NCBI GenBank assembly: GCA_900758475.1
Contig: CAAERQ010000021.1
Location: 1-64,000 of the forward strand
DNA length: 64,000 nt
Direction of reading: 5' to 3'
From: an uncultured Collinsella sp.
Lineage (GTDB): Bacteria; Actinomycetota; Coriobacteriia; Coriobacteriales; Coriobacteriaceae
A model generated the notes under the pieces. That model was given only the letters and a program-made list of their open reading frames with translations. It was not told the DNA's origin and did no database searches. How positions within the stretch are numbered: the first letter of the stretch is position 1; each line of letters begins with the position of its first letter. The translations under genes were made by a program, and so were the position numbers. Of this stretch, positions 17,094-25,685 are shown one piece after another.

Positions 17094-18653
17094 ATGGGGA
17101 GAGTTGTTGGAATCGATCTTGGGACGACCTATTCGGCCGTCGCTGTGTTGGGAGACGATGGACTTCCCGAAATACTGAAGAATGCGGACGGAGAACCGAC
17201 TACACCTTCGGTTGTTTTATTCCAATCATTTGACGGAAAAGACGAGCCGCTTGTTGGAACGATGGCCAAGCATTCGGCGGCAAGTGATCCCGATAATGTT
17301 GTCCAGTTCGTTAAACGGCAGATGGGAAATCCGGATTGGAGATTCGACTCCGACTCGGGCGTTTCCTACTCTGCAGAAGAGGTTTCCTCCCTTATTATCA
17401 AAAAATTATTGCAAGATGCCGAGCAGGCACTTGGAGAAGAAGTATGCGGAGCCGTGATTACGGTTCCCGCATATTTTGATGATGCAAGAAGAACTGCGAC
17501 AAAGCAGGCAGGTGTAATTGCGGGCACCAAAGTGCTTCGCGTGTTGAATGAACCGACGGCCGCAGCCCTTTCCTTTGGTCTCGATACCGAGAAGAACGGC
17601 GTCACGCTTGTCTATGATCTGGGCGGCGGAACGTTCGACGTGACGCTTCTTAAGATAGAGGACGGTTGCTTTACGGTTATCGGAACCGATGGCGATAGAA
17701 ACCTGGGAGGATTCGATTTCGATAACGCTCTAATGTCGTTTGTGGCAGAAGAACTCTCGAAACAGGGTGCCGGTAATGTTCTCGATGATTATCTGATAAG
17801 TGCCGAGCTTCGAGAGAAATGCGAAATGGTTAAGCGCACTCTTTCGAACGTGCCAAAGGCAAACCTCCATATTTCGAAGAACGGAAAGCCTTATCGTGTG
17901 GCTATTTCTCGCGAAGATTTCGAGCGGGCGAGTAGGTCGCTCCTGAATCGAACGCAGGAGCTGGTCGAGGACGTGCTCGAGGACACCGGTTATTCATGGG
18001 GTCAGATCGATCATGTGGTCCTTGTTGGTGGCTCAACGCGTATGCCAATGGTGCACAAGTTAATCGAAGACATTTCGGGGATGAAACCCGAGCTTGGGGT
18101 AAATCCCGATGAGGCTGTCGCCATGGGGGCTGCCGTTCAGGCCGCAATAGAAATGGAATCGAGCATTGACGTGGCAGGGTCGGCAGAAAATGGTTTGCCG
18201 GATATGCCCCTCTTTACGGCTCCGAGCGTAGTCATTGCCGATGTTACCTCGCAACCTTTAGGGGTTGTGATGCTCGGGAAAGACGGCAAAGACTACAACA
18301 ATGTCGTGATTCCGAGGAATTCACCGGTGCCGGGGAGTTATTCACAGGACGCAGCAACGGTGAGTGAGAACCAGTCGTACGTCGATGTCCAGGTGACACA
18401 AGGCGATGACCCAGACTTGAACTATGTGGTCATTATCGGTTCAAAGGAAATACCGCTTCCGCCCGGGTTGCCCAAGGGATCTCCCGTCCGCGTGGTTTAC
18501 GAATACGACAGAGAACAAACCGTGCATATCCGTCTATATGCCGGGGGGAGCGGCCAGCTGTATGGCGAGTTCGAAATCGACCGTGTGGCGAATATGGATG
18601 AACGGGAGCTCGATACTGCCGTTAACAAGATGAAGAACATCGAAATTGGATAG
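17094..18653 (+). CDS. Divergent lidless Hsp70 (DnaK-like)
   Basis: A 519-residue Hsp70 homologue, against about 610-640 for DnaK. The ATPase domain is complete: GIDLGTTYSAVAV near the N terminus, VITVPAYFDDARR, LVYDLGGGTFDVTLL and VLVGGSTRMPMVHKL. After the linker it keeps a shortened beta-sandwich substrate-binding domain (from about residue 380) but lacks the C-terminal helical lid: the chain ends at MDERELDTAVNKMKNIEIG. I start at the ATG at 17094 because GAGGA lies nine bases upstream; the ATG at 17085 abuts it. It is a second Hsp70 beside the housekeeping DnaK at 34066. It heads an operon with J-like, GrpE-like and FtsK-like proteins. Clients are unknown. Confidence 0.9.
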   Translation: MGRVVGIDLGTTYSAVAVLGDDGLPEILKNADGEPTTPSVVLFQSFDGKDEPLVGTMAKHSAASDPDNVVQFVKRQMGNPDWRFDSDSGVSYSAEEVSSLIIKKLLQDAEQALGEEVCGAVITVPAYFDDARRTATKQAGVIAGTKVLRVLNEPTAAALSFGLDTEKNGVTLVYDLGGGTFDVTLLKIEDGCFTVIGTDGDRNLGGFDFDNALMSFVAEELSKQGAGNVLDDYLISAELREKCEMVKRTLSNVPKANLHISKNGKPYRVAISREDFERASRSLLNRTQELVEDVLEDTGYSWGQIDHVVLVGGSTRMPMVHKLIEDISGMKPELGVNPDEAVAMGAAVQAAIEMESSIDVAGSAENGLPDMPLFTAPSVVIADVTSQPLGVVMLGKDGKDYNNVVIPRNSPVPGSYSQDAATVSENQSYVDVQVTQGDDPDLNYVVIIGSKEIPLPPGLPKGSPVRVVYEYDREQTVHIRLYAGGSGQLYGEFEIDRVANMDERELDTAVNKMKNIEIG

Positions 18654-18662
18654 GGGACACTG

Positions 18663-19772
18663 ATGGAAGAATTTGTTGACTACTATGAAATTCTCGAGCT
18701 GGAAAAGAATGCGCCGATTGAGGAGATTGAAGAGGCGATTAAGAAAACACGAAAGCGCTTCAGGCGTCTCGAAGGATCTCCGGATGCTATGCAAAGAGCG
18801 AACGCCGAAAGGATGATGCAGCTCTTAAATGAAGCAGATTCGTTGTTTCACAACAGTTCAAAACGCTTGGAATACGATGCCACATATGATAGCGGGAAGA
18901 GTGACAGCAAGAGGGACTTGGAAAAAGACGCCCGTGCTGCAACCGCCGAGAAAGACTGGACATCAGAAGCGAAAGATTATTTCAAAAACGGTCAGAGTGC
19001 CAACGCTTGTTTTGCCGCTAGGGAGGCAACAAGGAATTGCTCAACCGATGCGGAAGCATGGCTTGTGTGGGCTCTGGCAGCATATTCGATGGACAAGTAT
19101 GACGAATCCATTTTTGCTGCATCCGAGTTGCTGAAGCTTGGCTCGAATCAGGCGACCGCTCATAGGCTGTTGGGCGACTCGTACATAATGATTGATAAAT
19201 ACGCAGACGCCGAGGCTGAGTTTCTGAAGGCCCAGCAGATTGATAAGAGCGACTATACGATTATGGCGCGCTTGGTTGATGCGCGTTATCTTCAGGGGAA
19301 ATTTGACCAGGCCCTCACTATGGCGCGCAATCTTCATGAGGCGCATCCGGATTATGGACCCGTCCTAAGCTCGTTATGCCGGTGTCTAGAGACGGATGTC
19401 GAGAACAAAATGAGCTCAAAGGATAATGCTGGCTATTTCACGAATATGAAACAAATCCAGCATGCTGAACTTGTCGTTAGTGAAATGCGCGCGTTGAGAA
19501 ATATCGACAAGGCTGATGAGGAATGGATTGAGAAAATGGAGGGCCTTATCGACTGGGCGCGTAAAAGGCACTACATTGCACCGGCCCGATGGTTTTGGAT
19601 TCTATGCGGCTTGACCTTCTTATTTATGATAAGCGGGTCAAGTGGCGCTCCCTTGACGCTCGTTCTGTTCTTTGGGCTGCTCCTGTATGCATTCTTCTTT
19701 GTTGTACCGACCGGATGGATGATCAATGCCCGTAAATTAGGAGAGCTTGCAAAGAGGACAGGGCTCCAATAA
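18663..19772 (+). CDS. J-like / TPR membrane protein
   Basis: A 369-residue protein. Residues about 6-72 follow the pattern of a J domain (DYYEILELEKNAPIEEIEEA, later NEADSLFHNSSKRLEYD). The invariant His-Pro-Asp is Ser39-Pro40-Asp41, so the catalytic His is missing. Residues about 95-250 are TPR-like helical repeats (AWLVWALAAYSMDKYDESIF, AHRLLGDSYIMIDKYADAEA). Two hydrophobic segments (about 309-325 and 330-349) put it in the membrane with the N-terminal part in the cytoplasm. It lies nine bases after the Hsp70-like gene, and its stop overlaps the next start (TAATG). It probably recruits or tethers the lidless Hsp70 to the membrane. Confidence 0.85.
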   Translation: MEEFVDYYEILELEKNAPIEEIEEAIKKTRKRFRRLEGSPDAMQRANAERMMQLLNEADSLFHNSSKRLEYDATYDSGKSDSKRDLEKDARAATAEKDWTSEAKDYFKNGQSANACFAAREATRNCSTDAEAWLVWALAAYSMDKYDESIFAASELLKLGSNQATAHRLLGDSYIMIDKYADAEAEFLKAQQIDKSDYTIMARLVDARYLQGKFDQALTMARNLHEAHPDYGPVLSSLCRCLETDVENKMSSKDNAGYFTNMKQIQHAELVVSEMRALRNIDKADEEWIEKMEGLIDWARKRHYIAPARWFWILCGLTFLFMISGSSGAPLTLVLFFGLLLYAFFFVVPTGWMINARKLGELAKRTGLQ

Positions 19773-20218
19773 TGGACGTGCGCTGGGACCAAGCACTTGA
19801 CAGCTTGGAGATGGATCGCCAAGCAATTATTGACTGTACAGAACGGCTCAGAGCGTCTCTTGCTTCTCTCAAATCAGATTCAAGAAAAATCAAAGACTTG
19901 GCCACTGGTGAAGCTTATGCAGGATTATTCAGTGAGCTGCTGCTTGCCGTTGATAGAGTCAAGAATGAGCCGCTGTCAGAGAACTTGAGGTCTTCGATTG
20001 TGGATGAGATTATCGAGGTTTGTAGCCATTACGGGCTTGAGCCTGTTCTGTGTGACGAGACGGTTAATCTACATGAGCATGAAATCGTTGGATTGATTAA
20101 GACAGACGACGCCTTCAAAGATGGAAAGGTGGCTCGAGTAGAGCGAGACGGTTACAGGATTGGCGGAAGACTTCTTCGCCCAGCGCGAGTGGTTGTCTTT
20201 CGGCACGAAGGGGACTGA
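19772..20218 (+). CDS. GrpE-like nucleotide exchange factor
   Basis: A 148-residue protein, shorter than GrpE (about 190). The N-terminal third is a predicted coiled coil (ALDSLEMDRQAIIDCTERLR). The C terminus reads like the GrpE beta domain: GLEPVLCD, then DGYRIGGRLLRPARVVV, compared with GY-x-L-x-x-R-x-LRPA in the family. Its start overlaps the TPR gene stop, and its stop overlaps the next ATG (TGATG). Together with the preceding two genes it makes a private Hsp70-J-GrpE set. The housekeeping GrpE is at 35961. The assignment is by motif, not by overall similarity. Confidence 0.75.
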   Translation: MDVRWDQALDSLEMDRQAIIDCTERLRASLASLKSDSRKIKDLATGEAYAGLFSELLLAVDRVKNEPLSENLRSSIVDEIIEVCSHYGLEPVLCDETVNLHEHEIVGLIKTDDAFKDGKVARVERDGYRIGGRLLRPARVVVFRHEGD

Positions 20219-22923
20219 TGGCCAATATGTCGCTGGAAGAGACCTATGCCGAAATGAGGCAAGCGCTCAGCGAGGTCAAGGAATGCCAGGCTCATCTGCT
20301 GGGAGCTTGTGAATCCCAATCTGCCTCCGTTGACACGTGGTTGAAGATGACGCTGAAGGAGAGACAGGAGGCAAAAACACGAGCGCTCAATAAACTCAGC
20401 ATCCGGGAGAAGCGCCGCAACGCCCTTTCGAAAAAGCGGGTGCAGGATACCGTTGACGAGTTGCTGGCGATCGAGGAAGGCTCGGCCCTCAATGCCGCCG
20501 AGTATATCCAGATTGGATCGATGTCGAAAACTTCAAAACGTGACGATTTGTTTACGGTGCCCTTTATCGTTCCGTTGCTTGGTCACGGCAATATCGTGAT
20601 GTCGGTTTCAGGCGAGGGCTGCATTTCAGACGGGGTAGTGCGCGAGGTAGAGGCCAAGACGCTTTTATCGACTTCAGCGTCGCAAGTTGAAATCATTAGT
20701 TTTGACCCGGCACTAAAAAACATCGAGGCTCCTTTTTCGACGATTGGCCGGAACGGGCAAGGCGAGGCAGCGGTCAGGTATTTGCATTCGAGAGGCGAAC
20801 TCGATGCCTTACTTAACGAGCTGACCGACCGTGTGACGCAAATCAACAACGAGTTGCTGTCAGACGATGAGAGCCTGGCGGTATATCACCAACGGGTCGG
20901 AATGCCGGTCGAGAAGTACCAGCTCGTTGTGATCCACGATATGCCGATGGGAATGGCTGCCGAGCAATACGACCGTATCTGCTCGCTGATGAAGGCGGCC
21001 CCAAAGGCAGGCACTTCTTTCCTAATGATACAACCTAAGATGGACGACTTGCCCAAATGGTATTGCGAGAAGAAACGTTCCTATCCTGTTTCGGAGCGTC
21101 TCGAACTATTCTCGGGCAGTCATGCCCGATGGCTGGGTCACGATGGCTACGATGTTGAGCTCTATGAGCTTGACACGATTGAATCGGCGCAAGCCGCCGA
21201 GCGGATGGCCCGATCAGCGGCAGAGCTGCGGTTGCCCGAAGTAAAGATCGAGTCGGTGCTTCCCGCGGAGTATTGGATGGAGACGAGTGAGGACGGAGTC
21301 ACGTTCTCGCTGGGTCTGCGTGGAACCCAGACGGTTGATGTCACGATTGGCTCGAATGAGACTCAAAGACATAATGCACTGATAACCGGCGCGGTCGGAC
21401 AGGGTAAATCGAATCTGTTGAAAGATATCATCTACGGTTTGTGCGCCAGGTATTCTCCCGACGAGTTGGAACTCTATCTGTTTGATTTCAAAGAGGGCGT
21501 TACCCTGTTTCCCATGGCTCCCACGCCGGATTCCCCCGAGTATCTACCGCAGGTAAAGGCATTTGGGCTTGAGGCCGATGAAGACTTTGCCATGGATGTG
21601 CTGAATTCCATAGCCGCCGAGGCCAAACGGAGGGCCGCTGCGATCAAGCCTTACGGAGATAATCTGCTCAAGTATCGGCGCAGTAGCGGGAATAAGATGC
21701 CGCGCATCGTTGTGGTCATTGATGAGTTCCAGCTATTTTTAGAAGGCGCAAGAGGCAAGGAAGCCTGTGAACTTTTGGAACGCATCGTTCGCCTCTATCG
21801 TGCATACGGTATTCACGTGATATTGGCGTCACAAAGTATCGGCGGGATAACCAATCTTGCCATTTCCCAGGGCAAGTTCTTCGCACAGTTTCCTATCCGT
21901 ATCGGACTGAAAAACTCGCCGGCGGAGTCGCGGGCGAGTTTCGGACCCTTTAATGAGGCGGCTGCTAGCCTAAGGTTCAGGGGACAGGCGATTCTGAACG
22001 AAGATTACGGAAATCCGAGCGCAAATGTGACGGTGCTTACGCCGTTTGCTGAGGATGCCACGTTGGACAGTCTCAGGAACAAGTTCTATGCAATGCCAAA
22101 AGGGCACCTTGATGAACCGGTGGTTTTCGACGGAAGCACTCTGCCGGAGTTGACTGAGGCCCTCCTTGAGCAGAACGACATAGATTCAGGTAACGTGCCG
22201 AGCGCCTTGCTTGGCCGGGGTGTTTCTGCTGGGTTGGCACCGATATATTTCCCGTTTGAAAGAGCTGCGGGAAGCAATATCGCTCTTGTGGGCAGGGGAA
22301 CGCTGCCAGGGCTCGGTGATCTTCCGAATTCTGTCGATCTTGCGGCGTGTGTTATGGAAACGCTTATTTTATCGCTTGCACGCTATGAGCGAGGCGCTGA
22401 GTTTGCTGTAGTGGAGGATGGCGCGCGCCATGTTTCTAATTCGACTCTGGAGATATGCGCTCGTGCGGGGGTTTCTCCGGAGGTCGTGCCTTCGGACGAA
22501 GCGGCTGCATGGATTACCAATTGTCTTCAGAGAAATGATGTCGGGGAAGAATGTGGGCGGGAGCGGTTTGTGTTGGTGCCGAATGCGGACTCACTAGGAT
22601 CTTTCGACTTTGGTGCTCAGCAGAAGATTCAAAAGGTATTCCGCGAGGCTCCTATGCACGGAATCCACTTTGTCTGCCATTGGCAAAACCCCGTAGCGCT
22701 TTCAGCGCAGTTGGGTTCATCGGGACTGTCGTCTTTTGACGGCGTGGCGTGTCTGTTTGGCTCGAATGTCGCAGCGAAGCAGTTGGATGGCCCGCTGTGC
22801 CAGTGGAACGGGCAAGAGAACCGGGTCCTTTACAAGGAGGCTTCTTCGGGACGTCCCTCAATGAAGCTCATGCCCTTTGTCGCAACGCGATTATGGAGGA
22901 GGGGCGACGATGAGCAGGGATGA
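20218..22923 (+). CDS. FtsK/SpoIIIE-family ATPase, EccC-like multi-domain
   Basis: A 901-residue motor protein. An N-terminal coiled coil (residues about 1-90) precedes three ATPase-like parts. The first (about 105-300) is degenerate (VEIISFDP, then YQLVVIHDMP). The second is intact, with Walker A GAVGQGKS at 391-398 and Walker B IVVVIDE ending at D502-E503, followed by ILASQS. The third (about 660-895) has a degenerate P-loop (IALVGRGTLPGLG). The multi-ATPase order recalls EccC of type VII secretion, where only some domains are active, but no membrane segment is visible. It would drive translocation of DNA or protein. Start and stop overlap neighbouring genes, so its dosage is coupled to the chaperones and the small proteins. 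Confidence 0.85.
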   Translation: MANMSLEETYAEMRQALSEVKECQAHLLGACESQSASVDTWLKMTLKERQEAKTRALNKLSIREKRRNALSKKRVQDTVDELLAIEEGSALNAAEYIQIGSMSKTSKRDDLFTVPFIVPLLGHGNIVMSVSGEGCISDGVVREVEAKTLLSTSASQVEIISFDPALKNIEAPFSTIGRNGQGEAAVRYLHSRGELDALLNELTDRVTQINNELLSDDESLAVYHQRVGMPVEKYQLVVIHDMPMGMAAEQYDRICSLMKAAPKAGTSFLMIQPKMDDLPKWYCEKKRSYPVSERLELFSGSHARWLGHDGYDVELYELDTIESAQAAERMARSAAELRLPEVKIESVLPAEYWMETSEDGVTFSLGLRGTQTVDVTIGSNETQRHNALITGAVGQGKSNLLKDIIYGLCARYSPDELELYLFDFKEGVTLFPMAPTPDSPEYLPQVKAFGLEADEDFAMDVLNSIAAEAKRRAAAIKPYGDNLLKYRRSSGNKMPRIVVVIDEFQLFLEGARGKEACELLERIVRLYRAYGIHVILASQSIGGITNLAISQGKFFAQFPIRIGLKNSPAESRASFGPFNEAAASLRFRGQAILNEDYGNPSANVTVLTPFAEDATLDSLRNKFYAMPKGHLDEPVVFDGSTLPELTEALLEQNDIDSGNVPSALLGRGVSAGLAPIYFPFERAAGSNIALVGRGTLPGLGDLPNSVDLAACVMETLILSLARYERGAEFAVVEDGARHVSNSTLEICARAGVSPEVVPSDEAAAWITNCLQRNDVGEECGRERFVLVPNADSLGSFDFGAQQKIQKVFREAPMHGIHFVCHWQNPVALSAQLGSSGLSSFDGVACLFGSNVAAKQLDGPLCQWNGQENRVLYKEASSGRPSMKLMPFVATRLWRRGDDEQG

Positions 22924-23497
22924 TTTGTACGAAAGGTATCTGTCCGAAGCAGAACGATTTCTGAAATCGGAGGCGTCGACCGCCCAGCTTGTTAAGCAGG
23001 AGTGCGATCGTTGTGATCGGGAGTCGATTTCTGCGAGGAACATGGCGGGCAAAAAGAAAGCGGAGATAGATCGCCTAGCGCATCAAGCACAGGAGGCTTT
23101 TTCGCAATTGTCTAAACGACTTGCGGGGAGTCACGCGAAGGACGTCGGCGCTGCGCTTCCGAACATGGTAAGACCGATTGCGTCGAATGAAGACGCTGCC
23201 GAGCTTGCCTCTTCGTTATCAGGGCTTATCAAGAAAATCGATTGCTATATCGAGATGATTGAAAAAGATACGTCTGTGGACGAGTTGAGTCAGCGATCTT
23301 CAAATGCACTGGATGCTCGACGGGCGGCTCTTGACCGGAAGCGTCTTCTGATGGAAGAAGAGAAGGCGATGCTGGATCCTCTTCCCGTTAAAGCCGAGGA
23401 GTCGAAAGGCGGCTGCCTTTCTCAGGCGGCGATTCTATGCGCGTGCTGTATTGGGGTAATTTCGCTTATTGCGAATGCGCTATTTGGGTTGTTGTGA
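22910..23497 (+). CDS. Coiled-coil, tail-anchored membrane protein
   Basis: A 195-residue protein. Residues about 1-165 are charged and helical with heptad character (ERYLSEAERFLKSEAS, KKKAEIDRLAHQAQEAFSQL, DARRAALDRKRLLMEEEKAM). The C terminus is a hydrophobic segment (AAILCACCIGVISLIANALF, about 172-191), preceded by a basic and glycine stretch. This topology leaves the coiled coil in the cytoplasm. GGAGGAGGGG precedes the ATG at 22910, which overlaps the ATPase stop. I do not recognise a family. It could be an adaptor or a channel component of the FtsK-like motor. Confidence 0.78.
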   Translation: MSRDDLYERYLSEAERFLKSEASTAQLVKQECDRCDRESISARNMAGKKKAEIDRLAHQAQEAFSQLSKRLAGSHAKDVGAALPNMVRPIASNEDAAELASSLSGLIKKIDCYIEMIEKDTSVDELSQRSSNALDARRAALDRKRLLMEEEKAMLDPLPVKAEESKGGCLSQAAILCACCIGVISLIANALFGLL

Positions 23498-23515
23498 CAA
23501 CGGAAAGGAACAGAA

Positions 23516-23779
23516 ATGAGTCAGAACATCGGCCAGCTCGTTGCAGAGCTGAACGCGTTGGTGTCGAAGATGGAGACGCAGCGAGGTGTGTGCGTCACGG
23601 TGGCGGACGATCTCGATTCACTGCACGACATGCTTAACGCGGCAATGGAAGGAACAAATTCGACCGCTCAAAATGAGGCGGTTGGGCAGCTTGGAGCGGC
23701 AGCGGCAAAGCTGCTCGAGGCGGGTGGCCTTATCAGTACGGCATGCGATGTGGTCAGCACGTATGCAAGTACGCTCTAG
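23516..23779 (+). CDS. 87-residue helical hairpin protein, possibly WXG100-like
   Basis: An 87-residue, Cys-poor protein with no signal peptide. It reads as two amphipathic helices (about residues 4-43 and 50-84) separated by a short turn, MEGTNSTAQ. Size, hairpin shape and position after an EccC-like ATPase fit a WXG100/Esx-type secreted protein. The turn has Met-Glu-Gly where WXG100 proteins have Trp-x-Gly, so the hallmark Trp is absent and the family assignment is inference. It may equally be a structural subunit. AAAGGA lies seven bases before the ATG. Its end overlaps the amidase start by 17 bases. Confidence 0.72.
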   Translation: MSQNIGQLVAELNALVSKMETQRGVCVTVADDLDSLHDMLNAAMEGTNSTAQNEAVGQLGAAAAKLLEAGGLISTACDVVSTYASTL

Positions 23780-24596
23780 GCGTTTATGGGTGGCGCGGGG
23801 GCTCGTCTCCGCGCTTGCCGTTTTCTTGTTCGGCTTGGGAATTGTTCTGGTCGGTCGTATTGGCGTGAGAAAGGTCGTGAAATCCAGCGGAAGCAATTGT
23901 GTTCTGGCGGCTTGTGCAGATGGTGTTGGAGATGTGCTTGATATCTGCAACGCGAGAGTTGCTGACGCGGTTTCAGGGGTTGTAGGGCAAGACGAATCCC
24001 GCTCTTCGTCCATCGATGGGAGCTCGGAATTTCAGCCAAGCATTCAAGAACGGTACTACGCCGACTTGGCGCATGGGCCTAAGGGTCCTGAGTTTCAGAA
24101 GTACATCGTTTTGCACGATACGGAGGGCGATTCTTCCCCTGAAAGTGTCATCGATTGGTGGGAGTCCAACGGCAATAAGGTAGCGGCTCATTTTGTTGTT
24201 GGAAAAGATGGGTCGATCGTTCAATGCGTGCCTCTCGATCAAATCGCGCACCATGCCGGTTTTGGCGATGCTGGGAAGAACGAGCAGTATGGAACAATCG
24301 ATGATTCGAGAGATGACAAGGTCGGAACGTTACCGATAGGGGGAAGCTATCCCGATTACGGCATGAACTCTTATTCCGTTGGGATTGAGATGGTTCATGT
24401 TGGAGGATCGGGCGATTACCCCGAAGAGCAGCTTATCGCTGTCGACGGTCTAATTGCGTATATCGATGAGTACTACGGGTTCAAGAGCCAGATTATCGAC
24501 CACAAGGCGTGGCGGACGGGAAATTCGGATACATCGGCGGAATTCTCATCATATCTGTCGAACTATCAAGAATATCGGCGTCATGTTGATGGCTAA
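23763..24596 (+). CDS. Membrane-anchored N-acetylmuramoyl-L-alanine amidase
   Basis: A 277-residue peptidoglycan hydrolase of the Amidase_2/PGRP type. An N-terminal membrane anchor (about residues 8-30) is followed by a linker and then the catalytic domain from about residue 98. Zinc ligands fit H118 in VLHDTEG, His in IIDHKAWR and Asp in GNSD; AAHFVVGKDGSIVQCVP and HHAGFG are typical. It should cut stem peptides from glycan strands on the outer face of the membrane. The ATG at 23763 lies inside the end of the 87-residue gene. Context suggests local opening of the wall for an envelope-spanning assembly. Confidence 0.85.
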   Translation: MQVRSRRLWVARGLVSALAVFLFGLGIVLVGRIGVRKVVKSSGSNCVLAACADGVGDVLDICNARVADAVSGVVGQDESRSSSIDGSSEFQPSIQERYYADLAHGPKGPEFQKYIVLHDTEGDSSPESVIDWWESNGNKVAAHFVVGKDGSIVQCVPLDQIAHHAGFGDAGKNEQYGTIDDSRDDKVGTLPIGGSYPDYGMNSYSVGIEMVHVGGSGDYPEEQLIAVDGLIAYIDEYYGFKSQIIDHKAWRTGNSDTSAEFSSYLSNYQEYRRHVDG

Positions 24597-24619
24597 AAGA
24601 CAGCTTGAAAGGGGAGACA

Positions 24620-25651
24620 GTGAAGTGTCCCAAATGTAACGCAGAGATAGAAGAGGGGACAGTTTACTGCCCCTTTTGTGCTGCGAAAGTATCTTCTGGC
24701 GTGGGTCGGTCGACCACAGAGAATGAGCGGATGCCATTCGATGTCAAGGATAATGCGAAGGGGAAGGCGCCGGCGGAGGATTCTGGCAACGAACTAGGTA
24801 AAAAAGTAATTGGGTTAATTGGCGGATTCGATTCAAATAAAATCGTGATAATTGGCCTGGTGGCCGTCATCATTGTTGGCGGCTTTTATGTTTGGAATCG
24901 ATTCGGGAGCGGGCACTCATCACCAGAAATCACTCAAACCTATCAGCATACGATGTATAAATCGGACGCCGATGAGTTTGGGTCGGAAAACTCAGATGAA
25001 AAGGACGAGGCCGACGATGAGGACGCAACTGAATTAATAGTGGTATCAAATAACTCCGCCGGGTTTCCAGAGATGGTGGTGAATGTCAAGGTGACCGGCT
25101 CTTCGACAGAGGCGTTGTCGAAGCCGGAGAATTGGTCCCTGAAAGAAGCGGGTACGAACGGTGAGTAGGCTTCGACTAACCCCCGGAGTGTTGTAGTTGG
25201 TTCGGACGGAGTTTGCAAGCTCGCATATCGGTCGACGCTCGGTAGCGATTCGGGTGATAGCCGTACGATTGTCGTGTCATATATTGATGATCAATCACAT
25301 AAGGTTATGGATAGCTTTTCCTATTACTGTGATGCGAAGAGTTCGACGGTAGACGGTTACTTACTTTCTGAAAGCGACTCACGGCGTTATACCGAGGCGG
25401 AGATTGAAGAAATGGGTATGAGCACATGGGAGCTTTGCTTGGCAAGAAATGAAATATATGCACGCCATGGTCGCAAGTTCAAGAATGAGAAGATTCAAGA
25501 GTATTTCGACAATAAGGATTGGTATGAAGGCATATACTCGCCTGAGGAATTTGATGCGATGACATCACCGCTTAATGATATCGAGAGGGCAAATGCCGAA
25601 ACGATCCAGTCTTACGAACGTGCTATCGGATCTGAGTTTTTAAATCCATAA
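24620..25651 (+). pseudogene. Zinc-ribbon / membrane / YARHG protein split by in-frame TAG
   Basis: One open frame of 344 codons is interrupted only by TAG at 25166-25168. The 5' part starts at GTG 24620 (AAGGGGAG upstream; TTG at 24605 is the alternative). It encodes a zinc ribbon (CPKCNAEIEEGTVYCPFCAAK), a linker, a membrane segment (about residues 75-92) and an acidic extracellular stretch. The 3' part continues in the same frame and ends in a YARHG domain (LARNEIYARHGRKFKNEKIQEYF). Zinc ribbon, membrane span and YARHG in one chain is a familiar architecture, so the TAG has probably broken a single gene. A GTG at 25274 could restart the YARHG part. Readthrough or a sequencing error are alternatives. 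Confidence 0.8.
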
Positions 25652-25685
25652 CAAAACTTGTGGCAAAGACTAGGCAAATGAAGAA

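Noticed and set aside
15169..25651. Accessory block as an integrated phage or conjugative plasmid
   Set aside because: Despite the FtsK-like ATPase there is no relaxase, coat, replication or integrase gene, and no flanking direct repeats were seen at its edges.
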